Below are positions 1 to 7,585 of a stretch of 64,000 nt of DNA, in pieces. The number at the start of each line of letters is the position of its first letter. Position 1 is the first letter of the stretch. Origin of the DNA: Saccharomonospora sp. NB11 (GTDB taxonomy: Bacteria > Actinomycetota > Actinomycetes > Mycobacteriales > Pseudonocardiaceae). The DNA lies in assembly GCF_015910535.1 (NCBI RefSeq), contig NZ_JACBJG010000015.1, positions 1 to 64,000 on the forward strand. The letters are read 5' to 3'. The position numbers and the translations under genes were made by a program. Below the pieces are notes generated by a model that did no database searches, was not told the origin of the DNA, and was given only the letters and a program-made list of their open reading frames with translations.

Positions 1-1761
1 CGGTCTTACAGTCCGTTCGGACAGCGGCAGGCTGAGGCGGGAACGCAGCCTGCGTTGGGTTTCCAGCACCAGTACACCGACCCTGACAGCGGGAACGTGA
101 ACATGGGTGCGCGGTGGTATCAGCCGGCCACGGGCACGTTCGCCAGCCGCGACACCGCAGGCCTGGACCCCCGGGATGTGGGCAACGCCAACCGCTACGC
201 CTATGCGAGCGCAGACCCGCTTGGACGCGTCGATCCGAGCGGATATCTCTCTTGGAGCGGTATCTGGGAGGGCATCAAGGAGATCAGCGGTTACAACGAT
301 GTCGTCCGTTGTATTGGTGGTTCGTGGGGTGGTTGTGCCTGGGCTGCGGCGGGTCTGATCCCGGTCAGCAAAATCGGTAAGGGATTCAAGGTCGTCACGG
401 GTGGGAAAGCGGCCACCAAGGGGAAGAAGGCTGACTCACTTCCGAAGGCGGACCCGCCGAAACCGCTGACCAGTGCGCAACTGAAGGGAATCTTCGACAG
501 CTGGACCAGCGGTTGGCGGAATCTGACCAAGACGTTGAAGGCTGCGGTGAAACGCGCGGTCTCGCTCTGCGGTGGACGCTGTGGTGTCGCGGTAGCACGT
601 GCAGTCAATGGCGTGCTGGGCAAGGGTGCCGTGCGGGTTGGTTCACGGGCGGAGGCGCATGCTGCTGCGGCCGCGATGTCGGCCGCGAGGTCGTCGGACG
701 CGGCTGCGGCTGCTGCGGCGCGCGCTGCGCGGGTGCGTCGCGATGTATTGACTCCGCACAAACGTCCGGAGCCGACTCGCACATTGTCGCCGGAGATTCG
801 CAAACGTCTTGATGCCGTGCAGAACGAGAAGCCCATCGATCTGGGTGTGGTCGTTCCAAGATCGAGTGCGGATGATTTCGCCGATGCGATTACCACGCAT
901 GTTCCGATCAGCGCACCGAGGGGAGGCCCTTCCCCAGGGACGGGCAGGGGCGACTTCGAGTGGAGTGCGTCGTGTACGTCGAACAGTTTCGTGCCGGGCA
1001 CGAAGGTGGTGATGGCGGGCGGGTCGACCAAGTCGATCGAGGAGGTCGAGCTCGGTGACTACGTGTTGGCTACCGATCCGGAGACCGGGGAGTCGGTGTC
1101 GCGGAAGGTGACGGCCACGATCACTGGTGAGGGCGAGAAGACGCTTATCGAGGTCACCGTCGATATCGATGGTGAGGCTGGGGATGCGGTGGAGACGATC
1201 ACCGCCACCGACGGTCATCCGTTCTGGGTTGCGGACCTGGAAGAGTGGGTTCCGGCCGGGGAGTTGCGGAGTGGTGACTGGCTACGCACCGGCTCCGGCA
1301 GTTGGGTCCAAGTCCAGAATATCGACACTCGGACCGCGCATCAGCGGGTCCACAACCTCACCGTCGACGACTTCCACACCTATCATGTGGTGGCGGGCGA
1401 GACACCGGTCCTCGTCCACAACTGCGGCGGTACTATTGAGCCAAGTTTGGTGAGGTTCTCCCAAGATTCTGTCAGCCCTCGATTCAGCTCTGGAGAGACC
1501 ATTGAGCAGACAGCTGCCGCGTTGAGGTCTGGTTATCTCAAGGCAAATGATCTGCCAACGGTGCGACTGACTGTCAAAGGAGGGCAGGTGTATGCGCTCG
1601 ACAACAGAAGGCTCGTGGTCTTCCAGAAGGCTGGTACACCAATGCCATTTCGTATGGCGACGTCTGACGAGGTGGCTAATGAAGCGTGGAAGTTCACTAC
1701 AAGGAATGAGGGACGGTCAATCATGATTAACTACTTCGATCCGCTGGAGTGGACGCCATGA
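1..1761 (+). CDS. Rhs/YD-repeat polymorphic toxin, C-terminal part with Hint domain (5' end outside window)
   Basis: The frame is open from base 1, so the gene begins upstream and only its last 586 codons are visible. Codons 3-52 carry the end of an Rhs core (YSPFGQ, then GARWYQPATGTFASRD). A low-complexity Ala-rich linker follows (about 190-260). A Hint autoprocessing domain runs from Cys325 (CTSNSFVPGT) through DGHPFWV to the terminal H-N-C near codon 475. The last ~110 residues are the variable toxin tip; its motif YALDNRRL and the following helix resemble ParB/sulfiredoxin-like toxin domains, but that fold call is tentative. Family knowledge: such proteins deliver C-terminal toxins into competing cells, with Hint releasing the tip. 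The stop overlaps the next gene (ATGA), which is the expected place for the immunity gene. Confidence 0.88.
   Translation, partial: RSYSPFGQRQAEAGTQPALGFQHQYTDPDSGNVNMGARWYQPATGTFASRDTAGLDPRDVGNANRYAYASADPLGRVDPSGYLSWSGIWEGIKEISGYNDVVRCIGGSWGGCAWAAAGLIPVSKIGKGFKVVTGGKAATKGKKADSLPKADPPKPLTSAQLKGIFDSWTSGWRNLTKTLKAAVKRAVSLCGGRCGVAVARAVNGVLGKGAVRVGSRAEAHAAAAAMSAARSSDAAAAAAARAARVRRDVLTPHKRPEPTRTLSPEIRKRLDAVQNEKPIDLGVVVPRSSADDFADAITTHVPISAPRGGPSPGTGRGDFEWSASCTSNSFVPGTKVVMAGGSTKSIEEVELGDYVLATDPETGESVSRKVTATITGEGEKTLIEVTVDIDGEAGDAVETITATDGHPFWVADLEEWVPAGELRSGDWLRTGSGSWVQVQNIDTRTAHQRVHNLTVDDFHTYHVVAGETPVLVHNCGGTIEPSLVRFSQDSVSPRFSSGETIEQTAAALRSGYLKANDLPTVRLTVKGGQVYALDNRRLVVFQKAGTPMPFRMATSDEVANEAWKFTTRNEGRSIMINYFDPLEWTP
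1252..1425 (+). repeat. Hint-end direct repeat, copy 1
   Basis: This 174-bp block encodes the final part of the Hint domain in the full-length toxin. It is closely matched, at the same length and orientation, by 4104-4277. Shared stretches include long exact runs around the codons for TRTAHQR and HNLTVDD. It provides homology for recombination between toxin tips. Confidence 0.85.
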
Positions 1762-2018
1762 TATGGCATGATGACGCCTTGAACCAGGTGCAAAATCGCG
1801 AAGACCTAGCTCGGTTCCTGATTGATCTGGCAGAACAGATTCGAGACGGTAGACTCGCGATTGAGAACGCTGCAACCGTTGACTTTGTCGACTCGGCTGG
1901 GCGGTGGGCGCGTTCGATGGACGGGTTCTTCAGCAACGTGATAGGAGAGTCAGTTCCCGAGACTCCGGACTGGGCGATGGTTGCCGCGATGTTTCGGGCT
2001 GCGCTCGTGTACGAATAG
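1758..2018 (+). CDS. Candidate cognate immunity protein (DUF7660-like)
   Basis: An 86-aa acidic protein. Its ATG overlaps the toxin stop by 4 bp (ATGA), implying translational coupling, so I prefer this start over GTG 1749. It contains an alpha-helical segment (FLIDLAEQI) and a Trp-rich end (DWAMVAAMF), similar to small DUF7660-type proteins found behind Rhs toxins. Position is the main argument for an immunity role. The family assignment rests on memory of the pattern and is not certain. Confidence 0.7.
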   Translation: MIWHDDALNQVQNREDLARFLIDLAEQIRDGRLAIENAATVDFVDSAGRWARSMDGFFSNVIGESVPETPDWAMVAAMFRAALVYE

Positions 2019-2037
2019 TTCTTCGGTCCATTTCGCG

Positions 2038-2256
2038 ATGAGAGATTCCATTGCATGTCCTCGTTGTGATCAGGGTTCGGTTGATCAATGCAGGGTTTTG
2101 TCAACGCAGAGCGTAATTTGGGTATGTGATGAATGTGAGGCGCTATGGTGGTCTAGGGAAGATGTGGGGGTTTCGTCTTTTGCTGACCTTTCCGTGGTGC
2201 TTGAAAGTATGGGCGTTAGGGTTTCTTGGGATCAGCTAAAACCCTTACTGAATTAA
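2038..2256 (+). CDS. Small zinc-ribbon protein in toxin/immunity array
   Basis: A 72-aa protein starting at ATG 2038, 19 bp after the previous gene. Two Cys pairs (CPRC at residues 7-10 and CDEC near 30-33) form a plausible zinc ribbon, followed by ALWWSRED. Small proteins of this shape often sit in actinobacterial polymorphic toxin arrays; the function is unknown. It could be an extra immunity factor or an unrelated passenger. Its 3' end lies 7 bp from the transposase remnant, so the insertion probably landed just downstream of it. Confidence 0.55.
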   Translation: MRDSIACPRCDQGSVDQCRVLSTQSVIWVCDECEALWWSREDVGVSSFADLSVVLESMGVRVSWDQLKPLLN

Positions 2257-2262
2257 GAGCCC

Positions 2263-2546
2263 CTAACACATTCGGTTTAGGAGTCTGCGCCAGCAGATGA
2301 TGCTGGTGGCGAGGGCGAGGAGGCCGTGGTGGATGTCGGTGCGGCGTTCCCGGCGGGTGTCCAGGCGGCGGAACTGACGCAGCAGCGCGAGGGTTTGCTC
2401 GACAACCCAGCGCACGGCCTAGTTGTGTCACAGGTGCCGCGTCGACTGGTCAACGGGCGGATACCGCGCTGACGTAGCAACTGGCGGTGTTTTCGTGGTC
2501 GTAGCCGTGGTCGGAAAGACCACGGCGGGCTTGCGGCGTGGCTCAA
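2263..2546 (-). pseudogene. IS5-family transposase remnant (C-terminal part, frameshifted)
   Basis: Read on the minus strand, the last ~60 codons give the typical end of an IS5-group transposase: RWVVEQTLALLRQFRRLD, then ERRTDIHHGLLALATSIICWRRL before the stop at 2263-2265. The preceding part (DHGYDHEN, then RQLLRQRGIRP) lies in other frames, so at least two frameshifts are present and the N-terminal two-thirds is missing. It cannot encode an active transposase. It marks a past insertion between toxin cassettes. Confidence 0.75.
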
Positions 2547-2547
2547 A

Positions 2548-2910
2548 ATGCGAACTACTCCCCAGGTGATCGAGGGGGTAGCAGTGCCGATCCAGCGGTA
2601 TATTGGTATAGGGGCAAGGTGGAATACGCGGCAATTTAGTTACAGTCCGAACTTGAATTACTCGAAAGTTGATGGCCGCGCCGAATTCGAAAGGCAAGCT
2701 TGGCTAGAGGCGCGCCGCCAGCGGATTATTGACGATGTCAACACGCCTCACGCTAAACCCCCTAAGACGAAAAGCATTGTTGACAGTATTCAGAGGGCTA
2801 TCGAGCTCGCTAAAAGTACCATAATCGACCTCGGTGTTATTAACCCATATTCGAACGATGATTGTAGCTCCATCCCCTTGGGTGCTACAATTTCTGCGCA
2901 TGGAATGTGA
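2548..2910 (+). pseudogene. Orphan linker fragment of an Rhs/Hint toxin
   Basis: No plausible start is present; the frame runs out of the transposase remnant. From about 2725 the translation (DDVNTPHAKPPKTKS, then IIDLGVINPYSNDD) parallels the pre-Hint linker of the first toxin (RRDVLTPHKRPEPTRT, then PIDLGVVVPRSSADD). The frame stops before any Hint domain. I read it as a diverged, truncated toxin cassette whose toxin tip was lost, leaving the adjacent SUKH gene as an orphan immunity gene. Confidence 0.55.
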
Positions 2911-2957
2911 AATTTGCTCTAGATGTCACAATGGTCAATAGGAAAAGGTGAGCTGAG

Positions 2958-3485
2958 GTGTCTGTGGCGGAGTTGGCGCGATGGGCAAATGTCTCGTATC
3001 CGCAGGCGCCGGGTGAGGTTGACTGGAATAATGTCTCTGAAGAGCTTCGCGCTCTGATGCCAAGTGATTATCGAGAAATGATCGACACGTTCGGGGGTGG
3101 GAGTTTCGACCGGCATATCTGGATTCACTCACCTCGAGGGCGAGGGGAGCCTTATGATCTTGTGTCCGGGGCGATCGAGCGGGAAATGGCGCTGGAACTC
3201 CTCTGGGAAGCTGGGGAGGAGGTTCCTGCTGCGATCGACCGGGAAAACGACAGGCTGATCGCCTGGGCAAGCACTGGTGACGGTGAGTACCTCTACTGGC
3301 TAGTGCCCGAGAAGAATGACTCTCAGGTCCGTCGGCGGATTGCGGTTCAGGATTATGACGGAGACTGGGAGTTCTTCGATTTTTCGTGCACCGAGTTCTT
3401 GCTCCGATGGATCAATGGGCAACTCGATACGAATTTGATATCCAGTGCATTCGCGGAGTTTGAGCACTCGTTTATTCGTTATTGA
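2958..3485 (+). CDS. SUKH (SMI1/KNR4) superfamily immunity-type protein
   Basis: A 175-aa acidic protein with the SUKH pattern: LRALMPSDYREMIDTFGGGSF near residues 31-52, a middle IAWASTGDGEYLYW, and a C-terminal TEFLLRWINGQL. SUKH proteins commonly protect against nuclease toxins. Start GTG 2958 has a purine-rich ribosome site (GGAAAAGG) just upstream. The gene follows a truncated toxin fragment and has no intact toxin partner here, so it is best read as an orphan immunity gene. Its GC is lower than in the core genes downstream. Confidence 0.8.
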   Translation: MSVAELARWANVSYPQAPGEVDWNNVSEELRALMPSDYREMIDTFGGGSFDRHIWIHSPRGRGEPYDLVSGAIEREMALELLWEAGEEVPAAIDRENDRLIAWASTGDGEYLYWLVPEKNDSQVRRRIAVQDYDGDWEFFDFSCTEFLLRWINGQLDTNLISSAFAEFEHSFIRY

Positions 3486-4019
3486 GTCTTGGTTCATGGC
3501 GGAGGGTTGCTGTGGGGAGATGTGTGCCCGTCAGCCCAAGGCAGATATCCCCGCGTGTTTGAACTCATGGGCCGATTTTGACCGGGTTCTCGCGCTAACC
3601 TTGATGAGGCGTGGTGGAAACTGCATGTATGCCGCCAAATTGAAGAATTGCTAGAGGGTCTGCCGTCACTTCCCGTTGGTCGTAGTCGATGTGACTTTGG
3701 TAGCTAGGAGATCGCCTTTGCGGAGGCGATTTCGCGTGGCGCGTGCAGCCGGTCGGTTCGGGTGGTGCCGAGGGCTGATGGGCGTCTGCCTCAGTAAACG
3801 GGCGGAGCATTTGGGCGTGGTGTAGTGCTCTTGATGTTCTGGGCGATGTTGCGGGGCAGTTCGTCTTCGCGGACAGTCTGCGCGAGGGCAAACTTGGGAC
3901 CCGAGTACACGTAGGTCACGGTCGAGGGGACACCTGTTCTGACGGTACGGGTGGTGTTGGTCGTGAACCCATCTAGCAAGGGTTCCATTCATCTGTCATG
4001 TCGGCTGTCGAACTGGTGC
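3486..4019 (+). other. Inter-cassette stretch with decayed coding remnants
   Basis: No intact gene with a convincing start was found here. Between about 3594 and 3707 one plus frame reads as protein-like sequence (NLDEAWWKLHVCRQIEELLE). It continues the sense of another frame before it (VCPSAQGRYPRVFELM), so this is probably a frameshifted immunity-type gene. The rest is of uncertain origin apart from the small minus-strand reading frame listed separately. Confidence 0.4.
3791..3988 (-). CDS. Hypothetical small protein (doubtful)
   Basis: A 65-codon minus-strand frame beginning at ATG 3988. The residues PSTVTYVYSGPKFALAQ and VREDELPRN look like real protein rather than shadow sequence. No domain is recognised and no strong ribosome site is seen. 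It may be a short conserved actinobacterial hypothetical protein or the remnant of one. Low confidence. Confidence 0.3.
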   Translation of the reverse strand: MEPLLDGFTTNTTRTVRTGVPSTVTYVYSGPKFALAQTVREDELPRNIAQNIKSTTPRPNAPPVY

Positions 4020-4638
4020 AGCAAGTTGGAAGAGGTTCAGTGCGCCGATTGATTTGGGTGTGGTGTCGCCCGAGTCGAGTGCGGACGATTTCGCCGATGC
4101 GATCCGGCCGGGGAGTTGCAGCGTGGTAACTGGTTGCGCACCGGCTCCGGCAGCTGGGTCCAAGTCCAAAATACCGACACTCGGACCGCGCATCAGCGCG
4201 TCCACAACCTCACCGTCGACGACCTCCACACCTACCATGTGCTCGCAGAGGCCACCCCTGTCCTTGTCCACAACTGCAATAGCGCAGCTCTTCATGATGT
4301 AGCGAACATTGTCCATGGCCTCGATAACAATGTTTATTTCCACTACACGAGCGAGAGGGGGCATAGTGGCATCATGGCCGATGACGGTGGTCTCAGGCTT
4401 CGCGCTAATTCTGCCGGAAAAGTTCATGTGACGCAGTCTATGGGGGCCCTGGCGAGATTGAGCGCGACATCTTCATTGGCAGTAGAAGGTATGCCGGAAA
4501 AGCGGATTATGTATTTGTATTTCGCTTGCCGGGAGGTGTTGAGCTTGCTCCGGGTCTCAACCCAATGAGCTGATCGCGAGAGAGTCGCTCAAGGTTCCGG
4601 CAGAGAACGTCCTATTTTATGGAAGGAACCCCTTCTGA
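4020..4638 (+). pseudogene. Displaced toxin cassette: deleted Hint remnant plus HYD1-like ART toxin, frameshifted
   Basis: The cassette starts with a copy of the pre-Hint linker (IDLGV..SADDFADAI), then jumps directly to the last 58 codons of a Hint domain (WLRTGSGSWVQVQ to PVLVHNC). Compared with the first toxin, 361 bp are missing (its bases 891-1251). The following tip starts NVYFHYTSERGHSGIM, which fits HYD1-type ADP-ribosyltransferase toxins. It then shifts frame near 4440-4460 (continuing as ERDIFIGSRRYAGKADYVFVF) and again near 4560 (NELIARESLKVPAENVLF), with the original stop at 4636-4638. No toxin core or start is attached, so it is silent as it stands but could recombine onto the full-length gene. 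Confidence 0.7.
4104..4277 (+). repeat. Hint-end direct repeat, copy 2 (orphan cassette)
   Basis: The second copy of the 174-bp Hint-end block. It lies immediately after a 60-bp copy of the pre-Hint linker (4044-4103, matching 831-890). The sequence diverges completely after the terminal HNC codons, exactly where the toxin tips differ. Confidence 0.85.
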
Positions 4639-5066
4639 TGTCAGAGTTGATCGAGTTTGAAGATCTTGTTCAGATTGAGACGCTTCTCCGTGCGGGAATG
4701 GAGCTCAAGTTCGAGGTATCCGGTGACGAAAGTATTCTTAATGAAAGCCCAATTTATGCTTCAGCGTTGAATCGTCTCCGCGATGGGTTGATCTCGGGGT
4801 TGCGTTCGAATCATTTGGCGGGAAAGGCGCAGGCGGTGGGTGACTGGTATCAACTTTCATATCATAGAAATCGATGGGATGCTATTGCTCGTAGGGCCAT
4901 CTCGCACCCGCATTGGGGAGAGCTTGATCCCGTCGATCTGCGTGAATGGATCGAGACGCTCGCCGCGCCGCTAAGTGTGGACGATGAAACTATGGCCGCC
5001 ATTAAGGCGTCGGCTGACGAAATTGTCGCTTCGTGGGCAGGTGGCGGAGATTCCGCTGGCGAGTAG
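4638..5066 (+). CDS. Candidate immunity protein for HYD1-like toxin
   Basis: A 142-aa acidic protein whose ATG overlaps the last base of the original toxin stop (TGATG), the expected arrangement for a cognate immunity gene. No known immunity family is recognised. Visible features are an N-terminal helix (EFEDLVQIETLLRAGMEL), a central Trp/Tyr-containing region (VGDWYQLSYHRNRWDAI) and a C-terminal helix. The frame is intact although the toxin is broken, consistent with retention for protection against kin that carry the toxin. Confidence 0.65.
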   Translation: MSELIEFEDLVQIETLLRAGMELKFEVSGDESILNESPIYASALNRLRDGLISGLRSNHLAGKAQAVGDWYQLSYHRNRWDAIARRAISHPHWGELDPVDLREWIETLAAPLSVDDETMAAIKASADEIVASWAGGGDSAGE

Positions 5067-5423
5067 GCGGTGAGGCTTCGATGTCCTGGGACAGGATCTT
5101 TGGTAACGGCGAGAATCGTCTCGCCGGTGCGGGTCGGGCATGGGTCTGAGTCGGTCGAGGCTCGTCGAGATCGGCGAAGGCGGGTGCGGTCACGGTGTGG
5201 CTGGTGCGGCGGAGGGTGTTTACGGCGTCGAAAGCTAGTTCTGAGAGTTGTGTTCGTAGCGCGAGTGTGCACGTATCTGACCAGTTGATGCTGGCGAGCA
5301 GTATCGGAAGTCCAGCTCAACGACGTTCCACCACCTGGTGACCGACCGTCGCCTTCCGCCCGGACGGAACGCCCTGGCCGTGTCAGACTGCTTTCGTGCG
5401 AAGCGTCGCAGCGCGCTCTGGCG
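5067..5423. other. No convincing gene
   Basis: A minus-strand frame through 5002-5300 reads partly like protein (LALRTQLSELAFDAVNTLRR) but has no usable start and a stop just upstream. It may be a gene remnant. No promoter, terminator or RNA gene was recognised. Confidence 0.4.
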
Positions 5424-6215
5424 TTGGTGCGCGCGAGTCATCCCGAGCCATCCGTCGTGGCCACCGCCGTTGCTGCGGGGTTGGCCGTCAATACCGGACG
5501 CGATGCCGCGGGTGTCGTGACGGTCGCGGTGGCGGTGTTGGCTGGGCAGTTGTCGGTGGGCTGGCTGAACGACGTTCTCGACGCGGACCGTGATCGGCTC
5601 GCTGGGCGGATCGACAAGCCCGCCGTCACTCGAACGGTGTCCCGGCGTGCTCTGGCCGTGGCGACCATCGTCGCGGCGCTCGTGTGCATTCCCGCGTCGT
5701 TCGCTTCGGGGCCAGCCGCTGGGGCGGTGCACGTGCTCGCCGTGGCGTCGGCCTGGACCTACAACCTCGGACTCAAGTCGACGCCGCTGTCCGTGGTGCC
5801 CTACGCGGTGTCGTTCGGGCTGTTGCCGACCTTCGTGGTGCTCAGGCTGCCCGGTGCGCCCGCGCCGCCGTGGTTTGCCCGCCGTCGGCGCCCTGCTCGG
5901 CGCGGGGGCGCACACTTCACGAACGTGCTGCCCGACCTGGCGGCGGACGCGGCGACCGGGATCCGGGGACTGCCGCACCGGCTCGGGTCCGTCGGCAGCC
6001 GGACGGCGGCGGTGCTGCTGCTCGCCGCGTCGGTCGTGCTCGCAGCGACGGCGCCGGTGGTGCCGCTCGTGGTGGTCGGTGTTCCCGTGGCCGCGGCGGC
6101 GGGGCTCGCCCGCGCGCGTCGAGACGGGTCGCGGGCGGCGTTCCGTGGGGTGCGCGTGGTCGCTCTGGTCGACCTCGCGTGCCTGCTCACCGCCGGTCGC
6201 CCCATGGTGGCGTGA
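5424..6215 (+). CDS. UbiA-like prenyltransferase family membrane protein
   Basis: A 263-aa protein with several hydrophobic helices and the UbiA-type aspartate motif NDVLDADRDRLAGRIDKP (N-D-x-x-D-x-x-x-D) near residues 49-66, followed by YNLGLKSTPLSVVPY and HFTNVLPDLAADA (second Asp motif). The family transfers prenyl groups to aromatic acceptors in the membrane; the substrate here is unknown. Around 5872-5912 about 12 codons (RRRRPARRGG) look out of frame: the +1 frame reads AVGALLGAGAH, as the family expects. This suggests a compensating pair of indels. GTG 5424 is the first reasonable start. Confidence 0.8.
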   Translation: MVRASHPEPSVVATAVAAGLAVNTGRDAAGVVTVAVAVLAGQLSVGWLNDVLDADRDRLAGRIDKPAVTRTVSRRALAVATIVAALVCIPASFASGPAAGAVHVLAVASAWTYNLGLKSTPLSVVPYAVSFGLLPTFVVLRLPGAPAPPWFARRRRPARRGGAHFTNVLPDLAADAATGIRGLPHRLGSVGSRTAAVLLLAASVVLAATAPVVPLVVVGVPVAAAAGLARARRDGSRAAFRGVRVVALVDLACLLTAGRPMVA

Positions 6216-6277
6216 GCATTCACCGTGACGGTTTCTCGAAACCAGCCGGTGGCCTCGCGATCGGCCATACTGAATCG

Positions 6278-7018
6278 GTGCTCGCTTCTTTGGACGTCCG
6301 AACGCGGTCTCGCGCGGTGTCTCGCCGACGTCGCAACGATCCAGCGCAGTACGACGATCTCGCGGGTGAGTGGTGGAAACCTCGGGGCGCGTTCGCGGCG
6401 CTGCACTGGTTGGCCGAGGCGCGGGGTGCGCTGGTGCCGCCGGCCGAGCGGCCCGGTGCGGTGCTGGTCGACCTCGGCTGTGGTGCGGGGTTGTTGGCTC
6501 CGCACGTGGCGGGCAAGGGTTACCGCCACATCGGCGTGGACCTCGGTGCGGCCGGTCTCGTTGACGCCGCTCGGCACGGGGTGGCCGCGGTGCGCGGTGA
6601 CGTGCTGCACGTGCCGTTGGCCGACGAGTGCGCCGACGTGGTCACCGCGGGGGAGATCCTCGAACACGTCCCCGACCTCTCGCAGGCGGTCGCCAAGGCG
6701 TGTCGGTTGCTCCGGCCCGGAGGTCTCCTGGTCATCGACACCATCGCGCCGACGGTGGCGGCGCGGGTGTTGATGGTGACCGTGGGCGAGCGCGTGCCCG
6801 GTGGACCTCCGCCGGGGTGCCACGATCCTGACCTGTTCGTCGATCCCGACAGGTTGGCGCGGGAATGTGCCGCGCACGGAGTAAATCTTCGGCTGCGGGG
6901 AATCACACCGCATGGTCTCGACGTCGTGCGGTGGCTGGCAGGGCGCACCGATCACGTTCGGATGCGGCCCACTCGGAACACGTCGGTGCTCTACCAGGCC
7001 GTCGGGCGACGTCGCTGA
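6278..7018 (+). CDS. Class I SAM-dependent methyltransferase (UbiG-like)
   Basis: A 246-aa protein. The SAM-binding motif LVDLGCGAGLLAPHV sits near residues 66-81, with GVDLG at strand 2, AGEILEHVPD and RLLRPGGLLVIDT as the later motifs, as in UbiG-type O-methyltransferases. It lies 62 bp behind the prenyltransferase-like gene in the same orientation, so both may act on one quinone or isoprenoid substrate; that link is inference. GTG 6278 is chosen because the frame upstream lacks coding character and overlaps the UbiA-like gene. Confidence 0.8.
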   Translation: MLASLDVRTRSRAVSRRRRNDPAQYDDLAGEWWKPRGAFAALHWLAEARGALVPPAERPGAVLVDLGCGAGLLAPHVAGKGYRHIGVDLGAAGLVDAARHGVAAVRGDVLHVPLADECADVVTAGEILEHVPDLSQAVAKACRLLRPGGLLVIDTIAPTVAARVLMVTVGERVPGGPPPGCHDPDLFVDPDRLARECAAHGVNLRLRGITPHGLDVVRWLAGRTDHVRMRPTRNTSVLYQAVGRRR

Positions 7019-7110
7019 CAACGCCGACAGCGCACCGTTCGCCGTCGGTAGGCAGTCGTTGACCGAGAGGGGAACGTGTGTTCGAGTTCACCGGCCTGGA
7101 GTCGTTCCTT

Positions 7111-7129
7111 TTCTTGAATGATTCCAGAA
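7111..7129 (+). promoter_or_regulatory. Fur/CatR-type operator
   Basis: TTCTTGAATGATTCCAGAA is a 19-bp inverted repeat around a central G, with 8 of 9 arm positions matched. It ends 19 bp before the Fur-family start codon. The position and AT-rich arms fit the autoregulatory boxes of actinobacterial FurA/CatR repressors that control catalase genes. Confidence 0.75.
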
Positions 7130-7148
7130 AGGGTGCCAGTCTGGGCCT

Positions 7149-7574
7149 ATGCGACCCGCCCATCACGACCTGCTCCGCTCCGCCGGGCTGAGGGTTACCG
7201 CGCCCCGCCTGGCGGTGCTGGATGTGGTCGAAGCCGGCCCTCACGCGGACGCGGACACCATCCGCGGCCGGGTGGTCGATCGGCTGGGAGCGGTGTCGAC
7301 GCAGGCGGTGTACGACATCCTGCACACCCTCACCGACGCGGGGATTCTCCGACGCACCGAGCCGGCCGGTTCGCCGAGCCGGTACGAGATCGCGACCGGC
7401 GACAACCATCACCACCTCGTGTGCCGGTCGTGCGGCGACGTCGTCGACGTCCCGTGCGCCGTCGGTGAGGCGCCGTGCCTGCACGCGAGCGATGACCGCG
7501 GCTTCCTCATCGACTCGGCCGAGGTCATCTACTGGGGCTACTGCCCAACCTGTCTGTCCCACTCCGCTTCCTAG
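7149..7574 (+). CDS. Fur-family transcriptional repressor (CatR/FurA-like)
   Basis: A 141-aa protein with a winged-helix N-terminus ([19 protein letters not shown]), the segment [19 protein letters not shown] and the metal site [12 protein letters not shown] second Cys pair lies near the C-terminus (YCPTC), giving two CxxC zinc sites. Actinobacterial members next to catalase genes sense peroxide by metal-catalysed oxidation. It is 11 bp upstream of the catalase gene, so the two are probably co-transcribed and controlled by the operator at 7111-7129. Confidence 0.92.
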   Translation: MRPAHHDLLRSAGLRVTAPRLAVLDVVEAGPHADADTIRGRVVDRLGAVSTQAVYDILHTLTDAGILRRTEPAGSPSRYEIATGDNHHHLVCRSCGDVVDVPCAVGEAPCLHASDDRGFLIDSAEVIYWGYCPTCLSHSAS

Positions 7575-7585
7575 AAGGAGGATGC

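Noticed and set aside
5002-5300. Minus-strand gene downstream of the last immunity gene
   Set aside because: Part of it reads like protein, but there is no usable start codon, an upstream in-frame stop, and it overlaps the immunity gene end.
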